Shown here: one piece after another, positions 23,335 through 28,565 of the stretch
How positions within the stretch are numbered: position 1 is the stretch's first letter
How the letters are laid out: every line of letters starts with the position of its first letter
NCBI GenBank assembly: GCA_948468465.1
Contig: CAOKJJ010000051.1
Location: 1-28,565 of the forward strand
Source: an uncultured Eubacterium sp.
Lineage (GTDB): Bacteria; Bacillota_A; Clostridia; Lachnospirales; Lachnospiraceae
DNA length: 28,565 nt
Reading direction: 5' to 3'
The notes under the pieces: generated by a model
The model's database searches: none
What the model was told of the DNA's origin: nothing
Seen by the model: only the letters and a program-made list of their open reading frames with translations
Made by a program: the position numbers and the translations under genes

Positions 23335-24807
23335 ATGGGGAAAAAAGGACAGGTTCTTGCGTTTGATTTTGGAGGCGGCAGCGGCAGGGCGATTCTTGGA
23401 AAGCTGGAGGACGGAAAGATCCGTATGGAAGAGGTATACCGCTTTTCCAATGACCCGGTAACGATCAATGGGACGATGTACTGGGACACGCTGCGGCAGT
23501 TTTTTGAAATCAAGCAGGGTATGGTCCATGCAAAGCAAAGAGGAGGATTTGACAGCTTAGGAATTGATACGTGGGGCGTGGATTTCGGACTGCTGGATGA
23601 ACACGGAGCGCTTTTGGAAAGCGCAGTGCATTACCGGGACAATCGGACGGTGGGAATGCAGGAGGAAGTGTTCAAAGTCCTTTCTAAAAATAAGATTTAT
23701 GAGATCACAGGTAATCAGTTTGAGAATTTTAATACGATTTTTCAGCTGTATTCTCTCGTAAAGCAGCGGCCGTGGCTGTTGGAACGGGCGGATAAGCTGC
23801 TGCTGACACCAGATTTGTTCGGCTATTTTCTTACCGGAGAAAAACGGGCGGAGTATACGATTGCGTCTACCACGCAGCTGTTGGATGCGAAACAAAAAAT
23901 ATGGTCTGAACCTATTTTAAAAGCACTTGGCATCCCAAAAAATATACTACCTCAAATCGTGCCGAGCGGTACGTCAATCGGCTGTTTAACGGAGGAAATC
24001 TGTCTGGAACTGGGACTGGAGCCGGCGGATGTGATAGCGGTGGCAGGGCATGATACGCAGAGTGCGGTTGTAGCGGTACCGACACAGGAGAAAGATTTTA
24101 TATTTATCAGCTGCGGCACCTGGAGTCTGTTTGGAACAGAGCTGGAGGCTCCGATTATTGGGGAAAAATCGCTGGAATGCAATGTAAGCAATGAAGGCGG
24201 GTACGGAAATACAACAACCTTGTTAAAAAATATCATTGGGCTGTGGTTAGTGCAGGAGAGCCGCAGACAGTGGATACGGGAAGGCCGGGAATATTCATAC
24301 GGAGAACTGGAGCAGATGGCGCTGCAGGCACAGCCGTTTGTAAGCTTTATTGATCCGGATGCCCCGGAATTTGTTCCTGCCGGAAATATTCCGGAACGTA
24401 TTCGAAAATTCTGCCAAAGAACCGGACAGAAAGCGCCAGAAAGCGTCGGAGAAGTGATGCGCTGCATTAACCAGAGCCTTGCGCTGAAATACCGGTATGC
24501 ACTGGAGCAGATTGAGTCCTGCACAGGAAAGCATTACGACGTCATCCATATGATCGGAGGCGGCATTCAGAGCAAACTGCTCTGTCAGATGACTGCCGGA
24601 GCAAATGGACGCAAAGTAATTGCAGGACCGGTGGAAGCGACTGCGCTTGGCAACATTGTGATGCAGATGATAGCGTTAGGCATGATAGAGAATGTGGCAC
24701 AGGCCAGAAGCATGATTGCACAATCGGAAACAACATATGAGTATCTCCCGAAGGATGCAGGCGCGTGGGATGCGGCATATGAAATATTTCAAACCTATAT
24801 ACAATAA
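23335..24807 (+). CDS. FGGY-family sugar kinase, RhaB-like, probable L-fuculokinase
   Basis: This 490-residue FGGY kinase has an N-terminal [14 protein letters not shown] phosphate loop, [19 protein letters not shown], the catalytic aspartate region [22 protein letters not shown], and the C-terminal [17 protein letters not shown] adenosine site. The sequence style is closer to L-rhamnulokinase (RhaB) than to the E. coli FucK type. With fucI and fucU directly downstream and no rhamnose isomerase in the window, the best call is phosphorylation of L-fuculose to L-fuculose-1-phosphate, possibly with L-rhamnulose as a second substrate. GAAGGAGGAG precedes ATG 23335. Confidence 0.85.
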   Translation: MGKKGQVLAFDFGGGSGRAILGKLEDGKIRMEEVYRFSNDPVTINGTMYWDTLRQFFEIKQGMVHAKQRGGFDSLGIDTWGVDFGLLDEHGALLESAVHYRDNRTVGMQEEVFKVLSKNKIYEITGNQFENFNTIFQLYSLVKQRPWLLERADKLLLTPDLFGYFLTGEKRAEYTIASTTQLLDAKQKIWSEPILKALGIPKNILPQIVPSGTSIGCLTEEICLELGLEPADVIAVAGHDTQSAVVAVPTQEKDFIFISCGTWSLFGTELEAPIIGEKSLECNVSNEGGYGNTTTLLKNIIGLWLVQESRRQWIREGREYSYGELEQMALQAQPFVSFIDPDAPEFVPAGNIPERIRKFCQRTGQKAPESVGEVMRCINQSLALKYRYALEQIESCTGKHYDVIHMIGGGIQSKLLCQMTAGANGRKVIAGPVEATALGNIVMQMIALGMIENVAQARSMIAQSETTYEYLPKDAGAWDAAYEIFQTYIQ

Positions 24808-24838
24808 AAGAGATTCAAAAATAAGGAGGAATGCTGCT

Positions 24839-26641
24839 ATGGCAAAATCAAGACTGATCGGCGATTATCCGGTCATTGGAATCAGACCAACGATTGACGG
24901 AAGAAGAGGCGCGTTAAAGGTTCGCGAGTCTTTGGAAGAGCAGACGATGAATATGGCAAAATCTGCCGCAAAACTGTTGGAAGAAAATTTGAAATACACA
25001 AATGGTGAGCCGGTAAAGGTAGTGATTGCCGATACGACAATCGGACGTGTTGCAGAAGCTGCAGCCTGTGCGGACAAATTTAAAAAAGCAGGCGTAGACA
25101 TTACGCTGACCGTAACTCCTTGCTGGTGCTACGGCGCTGAGACGATGGACATGGATCCGATGACGATCAAAGCCGTATGGGGCTTTAACGGCACAGAGCG
25201 CCCGGGAGCGGTTTATCTGGCGTCTGTACTTGCCACACACGCACAAAAAGGCCTTCCGGCATTCGGCATTTATGGCCATGATGTATGCGAAGCGACCGAT
25301 ACAACGATTCCGGATGATGTAAAAGAAAAAATCTTAAGATTCGGACGTGCAGCGGTAGCGGCAGCCTCCATGCGCGGAAAATCATATTTACAGATCGGTT
25401 CTATCTGTATGGGAATCGGCGGTTCTATTATAGATCCGGCTTTTATCGAAGAATATTTGGGCATGCGTGTGGAGTCTGTGGACGAGGTGGAAATTATCCG
25501 CCGTATGACCGAAGGCATTTATGACCAGGCAGAGTATGAAAAAGCGCTCGCATGGACAAAAGAAAAATGCATCGAAGGCTTTGATAAAAATCCAAAGGAA
25601 CTGCAAAAGACAAGAGAACAAAAAGATTCCGACTGGGAATTTGTTGTTAAGATGATGTGCATTATCAAAGACCTGATGAATGGAAACGAAAATCTGCCGG
25701 ACGGATGTGAGGAAGAGAAAGTCGGCCATAACGCAATTGCCGCAGGATTCCAGGGACAGAGACAGTGGACAGACTTTTATCCAAACTGTGACTATCCGGA
25801 AGCATTGTTAAATACCTCATTTGACTGGAACGGAGCAAGAGAACCATATGTGCTGGCTACAGAAAATGACGTATTAAACGGCCTTGGCATGCTGTTTAAC
25901 AAGCTTTTGACCAATACGGCTCAGATTTTCGCGGACGTACGTACTTACTGGAGTCCGGAAGCAGTAAAAAAAGCTGCAGGCTATGAGCTGGAAGGCAAAG
26001 CAAAGGAAGCAGGCGGATTTATCCATCTGATTAACTCCGGCGCGGCTTGTCTGGATGCAAACGGACAGGCAAAAGCCGCAGACGGAACCAGCCTCATCAA
26101 GCCATGGTATGACGTAACGCAGGAAGATCAGGAAGCCATTTTAAAAGCAACGACATGGAACTACGCAGACCTGGGCTATTTCCGCGGCGGCGGTTATTCT
26201 TCCAGATTTGTCACAGAAGCAGAAATGCCGGTTACCATGATCCGTCTGAACTTAGTTAAAAATTTAGGCCCGATGTTACAGATCGCAGAAGGCTGGACGG
26301 TACATCTTCCGGATGAAGTAAACGACATTTTATGGAAACGTACGGACTATACATGGCCATGTACATGGTTTGCTCCAAGGACAACCGGAACAGGCGCATT
26401 CGCTACCGCATATGATGTAATGAACAACTGGGGCGCAAATCACGGCGCTATCAGCTACGGACATATCGGCGCAGATCTGATTACCTTCTGCTCCATGCTC
26501 CGTATCCCGGTTGCTATGCACAACGTACCGGAAGAAAAGATTTTCCGTCCGGCAGCATGGAACGCTTTCGGCATGGAAAAAGAAGGCGCAGATTTCCGCG
26601 CATGCCAGGCATACGGCCCTCTGTACAAAACGATCAAATAA
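24839..26641 (+). CDS. fucI: L-fucose isomerase
   Basis: This 600-residue enzyme is clearly FucI, interconverting L-fucose and L-fuculose with Mn2+. Diagnostic blocks are [99 protein letters not shown] (containing a metal-binding Asp), [12 protein letters not shown] and [17 protein letters not shown] with the active-site His. The true start is ATG 24839, with AGGAGG at 24824-24829; the open frame runs back into the kinase gene from 24716. D-arabinose isomerisation is a known side activity of the family. Confidence 0.97.
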   Translation: MAKSRLIGDYPVIGIRPTIDGRRGALKVRESLEEQTMNMAKSAAKLLEENLKYTNGEPVKVVIADTTIGRVAEAAACADKFKKAGVDITLTVTPCWCYGAETMDMDPMTIKAVWGFNGTERPGAVYLASVLATHAQKGLPAFGIYGHDVCEATDTTIPDDVKEKILRFGRAAVAAASMRGKSYLQIGSICMGIGGSIIDPAFIEEYLGMRVESVDEVEIIRRMTEGIYDQAEYEKALAWTKEKCIEGFDKNPKELQKTREQKDSDWEFVVKMMCIIKDLMNGNENLPDGCEEEKVGHNAIAAGFQGQRQWTDFYPNCDYPEALLNTSFDWNGAREPYVLATENDVLNGLGMLFNKLLTNTAQIFADVRTYWSPEAVKKAAGYELEGKAKEAGGFIHLINSGAACLDANGQAKAADGTSLIKPWYDVTQEDQEAILKATTWNYADLGYFRGGGYSSRFVTEAEMPVTMIRLNLVKNLGPMLQIAEGWTVHLPDEVNDILWKRTDYTWPCTWFAPRTTGTGAFATAYDVMNNWGANHGAISYGHIGADLITFCSMLRIPVAMHNVPEEKIFRPAAWNAFGMEKEGADFRACQAYGPLYKTIK

Positions 26642-26653
26642 AAGGAGGCAGCC

Positions 26654-27091
26654 ATGTTAAAAGGAATACCAAAAATACTGTCTCCGCAGCTTTTGAAAGT
26701 GCTGTGCGAGATGGGACATAGCGACCGCATTGTCATCGCTGACGGAAACTTCCCGGTAGAGTCCATGGGAAAAAACGCAGTAATCGTCCGCTGTGACGGC
26801 CACGGCGTACCAGAGCTTTTAGACGCGATTTTGCAGGTGTTCCCACTCGATACCTACGTGGAACATCCGGTAGCATTGATGGAAGTTATGCCGGGAGATC
26901 CGGTAGAAACGCCGATCTGGGACGAATACAAACAGATTATAACCAAATACGACGAACGCGGCGCAGGATGCGTCGGAAATATCGAAAGATTTGCTTTTTA
27001 TGAAGAAGCAAAGACCGCTTACGCGATCATCGCAACCGGCGAGGCAGCGGTATATGCGAATGTGATGCTGCAAAAAGGGGTTGTGCATTAA
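26654..27091 (+). CDS. fucU: L-fucose mutarotase
   Basis: This 145-residue member of the RbsD/FucU family interconverts alpha- and beta-L-fucopyranose, feeding the anomer used by FucI. Signatures are the start MLKGIPKILSPQLLKVLCEMGHSDRIVIADGNFP, with active-site His and Asp, the DGHGVPELLDAILQVFPLD block and the C-terminal FAFYEEAKTAYAIIATGEAAVYANVMLQKGVV. It lies 12 bases after fucI with AAAGGAGG upstream. It is the last gene before a terminator, so the sugar operon ends here. Confidence 0.96.
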   Translation: MLKGIPKILSPQLLKVLCEMGHSDRIVIADGNFPVESMGKNAVIVRCDGHGVPELLDAILQVFPLDTYVEHPVALMEVMPGDPVETPIWDEYKQIITKYDERGAGCVGNIERFAFYEEAKTAYAIIATGEAAVYANVMLQKGVVH

Positions 27092-27101
27092 TTTGTGCAG
27101 G

Positions 27102-27142
27102 ACAGACTTTGAATCTGAGGGGGATTCAGAGTCTGTTTTTTT
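27102..27142 (+). terminator. Rho-independent terminator after fucU
   Basis: ACAGACTTTGAATC pairs with GATTCAGAGTCTGT (one mismatch) around TGAGGGG and ends in seven T residues. It closes the fucose operon. Confidence 0.92.
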
Positions 27143-27151
27143 GTGGCTGTC

Positions 27152-27270
27152 CGGACGCTGGATGAGGGGCGGGGCCTGGATTTCGGCTCCTACTCCAGAA
27201 TGTCTAGAAATTCTTAACATTCTGGAGTAGGAGCCGAAATCCAGGCCATTTCCCCCTCACCCGGCGTCCG
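27152..27270. repeat. Structured dispersed repeat, copy B: near-perfect 119-bp hairpin
   Basis: Arms 27173-27203 and 27217-27247 are exact 31-base reverse complements around a 13-base loop (27204-27216). Outer imperfect pairing extends the stem from CGGACGC (27152-27158) to GCGTCCG (27264-27270). The right half is homologous to copy A at 167-226. No open frame is inside. Its long symmetric form suggests a palindromic mobile element or a conserved structured RNA or DNA repeat. From 27271 to the pseudogene at 27375 there is only AT-rich sequence without a gene. Confidence 0.85.
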
Positions 27271-27374
27271 CATAGCCAACAAAAAACGCAACACAATGTC
27301 AATTCTGTCGCACAGTATAGAAATCGTGCTACTTTGCGCAAGAAATTGTTTTTAAGTGTCTAAAATGCGTTTAT

Positions 27375-27890
27375 TTACTCTGCAAGGCGGTAATACGTAT
27401 TTCTGCTTCTTCCTTCTTTGACAATCTGCCCTTTTCCGATCATCTGTTTCAATAACCGTCCACAGGTTGTCTGGCTCATCCCCAGCGCCTTTTCCATGTC
27501 TTTTCTTGTGAAGGCACTTTGTTCTTTGGTCAAAGCAATGACTGCATCTTCCACCATGCTGTTTTCAGTCGGTGTAACATTCGGTTGTTGTACGTTCAGA
27601 TTTGGAAGGATGATCTTAAAAGCATTGTCAGAAGTTTCGATTTTAGGTTCCTTTCCGGTTCCTGCATAAGCCCCCATAATCTTTAACATTCCTGTTCCAT
27701 AGGCTTCAATCAGTTCCAGATGCACACACTGGTCAGACAGCAATAACCCTAAATTCGTATAAACACCGTCATGGGTCATAATGCCTAAGGTTTTCATTTG
27801 TGCATCTTTAAACAGGATATTTCTTTCGGAAAATTCCTTTTTCGCTGCCTCAAAGGTTAGAAAAGTGGTTAGAAATTTTTCTTGCCATAT
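27375..27890 (-). pseudogene. Remnant of an AlbA_2/HATPase_c_4-type transcriptional regulator
   Basis: The minus-strand frame is open from 27890. It reads QEKFLTTFLTFEAAKKEFSERNILFKDAQ before a possible internal ATG at 27797, continues KTLGIMTHDGVYTNLGLLLSDQC, then jumps directly to LELIEAYGTGMLKIMGAYAGTGK and a C-terminal winged-helix (FTRKDMEKALGMSQTTCGRLLKQM). In the family I recognise, these blocks are separated by about 100 or more residues holding the ATPase-like core, and a DNA-binding domain precedes them. This copy therefore has an internal in-frame deletion and no proper N-terminus. A truncated 140-residue product with a working winged helix could still be made from 27797. Confidence 0.72.
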
Positions 27891-27943
27891 TTAGAGTTAC
27901 AGGTTATGATATATGGAAAACCGGACAGAAAGAAGGTGGTTTT

Positions 27944-28480
27944 ATGGATTTGCCAGGAGCACAGGAAAGAATTTATACATGGGAAGATATTTATGCACTG
28001 CCGAATGGAGAGCGGGCGGAGCTGATGGACGGACGCATTTATTATATGTCGCCGCCGAGCTGGACACATCAAAGAATCAGTATGGAACTATCGAACCAAA
28101 TAGCTTCTTATATCAAAAAAAATCAAGGGGACTGTCAGGTGCTTGCCGCGCCTTTTGCGGTGTTCTTAAACGAGGATCCTATGAATTACCTGGAGCCGGA
28201 TATTTCTGTAATCTGTGATATTTCAAAGCTGGATGAAAAGGGATGCCATGGGGCGCCGGATTGGGTGATCGAGATTGTTTCACCAAGCAGCAGGCCGAGA
28301 GATTATATAAAAAAAATGATGCGGTACTGTACGGCAGGAGTGCGGGAATATTGGATTGTGGATCCGGATGACAAACAGGTTACCGTATATGAGTTTGAAA
28401 AAGAAGCGGTGATGCATTATCGTTTTGAACAGCAGATTCCGGTAGGAATTTATCAAGGCTTTTTTATCACCATATCATAA
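27944..28480 (+). CDS. Uma2-family (DUF820) putative PD-(D/E)XK nuclease
   Basis: This 178-residue protein starts YTWEDIYALPNGERAELMDGRIYYMSPPSWTHQ, the usual Uma2/DUF820 opening. The nuclease-like core has YLEPDISVICD and DWVIEIVSPSSRPRDYIKKMMRYCTAGVREYWIVDPD; D and E plus the later Lys fit the PD-(D/E)XK pattern. AGAAGGTGG precedes ATG 27944. The family is widely scattered in bacterial genomes, often in multiple copies, and its role is unknown. It is not linked in function to the fucose locus by any visible feature. The remaining 85 bases to the window end show no gene. Confidence 0.88.
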   Translation: MDLPGAQERIYTWEDIYALPNGERAELMDGRIYYMSPPSWTHQRISMELSNQIASYIKKNQGDCQVLAAPFAVFLNEDPMNYLEPDISVICDISKLDEKGCHGAPDWVIEIVSPSSRPRDYIKKMMRYCTAGVREYWIVDPDDKQVTVYEFEKEAVMHYRFEQQIPVGIYQGFFITIS

Positions 28481-28565
28481 ATTCATTCCGCAGCTAGGGT
28501 ATTGTATGGAAATAGCCTGGATGAACCAGAAAAGAAACACTTTTGACATTTTGTTGCGTTTTTTT

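Noticed and set aside
24716..24838. 41-residue N-terminal extension of FucI
   Set aside because: It lies mostly within the kinase coding region; ATG 24839 has a strong AGGAGG and matches the known FucI start.
27284..27300. GCAACACAATGTCAA resembling the CAACACAAATCAACA operator
   Set aside because: The match needs a gap and several mismatches, there is no clear promoter for a fucose gene beside it, and the local sequence is AT-rich.

Overview
The window is a Firmicute chromosome segment, most likely from an anaerobic gut Lachnospiraceae-type clostridium. This rests on the gene content, the strong AGGAGG-type ribosome binding sites, the moderate GC content and the families present; no rRNA or marker gene fixes the species. 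Essentially all of it is one catabolic locus for L-fucose, built around a glycyl-radical-enzyme bacterial microcompartment (BMC) of the fucose/1,2-propanediol type usually called GRM5.

Layout. 1-438: a structured dispersed repeat, then promoter P1. 439-4173: coenzyme-B12-independent 1,2-propanediol dehydratase (glycyl radical enzyme), its radical SAM activase and a EutS/PduU-type shell protein. 4174-4342: second promoter P2. 4343-12563: tagged fuculose-phosphate aldolase, PduO-C/HbpS-like protein, CoA-acylating aldehyde dehydrogenase, alcohol dehydrogenase, four BMC-H shell proteins, PduL, BMC-V (EutN/PduN), PduS/RnfC-like flavo-iron-sulfur protein and a PduT-like BMC-T. 12583-13347: DeoR-family regulator. 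13405-17796: YesN/YesM-type response regulator and histidine kinase plus a membrane-anchored sugar-binding protein, ending in a terminator. 17840-22806: divided sugar ABC transporter (permease, ATPase, permease, lipoprotein). 22863-27091: small unknown protein, FGGY kinase, FucI and FucU, ending in a terminator. 27143-28565: a second copy of the structured repeat, a decayed regulator pseudogene and a Uma2-family protein.

Pathway inferred: L-fucose enters by the ABC transporter. FucU (mutarotase), FucI and the RhaB-like kinase give L-fuculose-1-phosphate. The aldolase, apparently sent into the BMC by a C-terminal tag, yields DHAP and L-lactaldehyde. Lactaldehyde is reduced to 1,2-propanediol, the radical enzyme dehydrates this to propionaldehyde, and the compartment splits it to 1-propanol (alcohol dehydrogenase) and propionyl-CoA/propionyl-phosphate (aldehyde dehydrogenase, PduL). 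PduS and PduT may carry electrons through the shell.

The points most worth a second look are: a 15-bp operator-like motif shared by P1 and P2 and absent from the other promoter region; structured repeats with covarying stem pairs bracketing the locus; a BMC-H gene with an in-frame internal ribosome binding site that could make two shell isoforms; a BMC-H with a pore-loop insertion; a cysteine motif in the aldolase linker; and a three-component extracellular sugar sensor next to the transporter.
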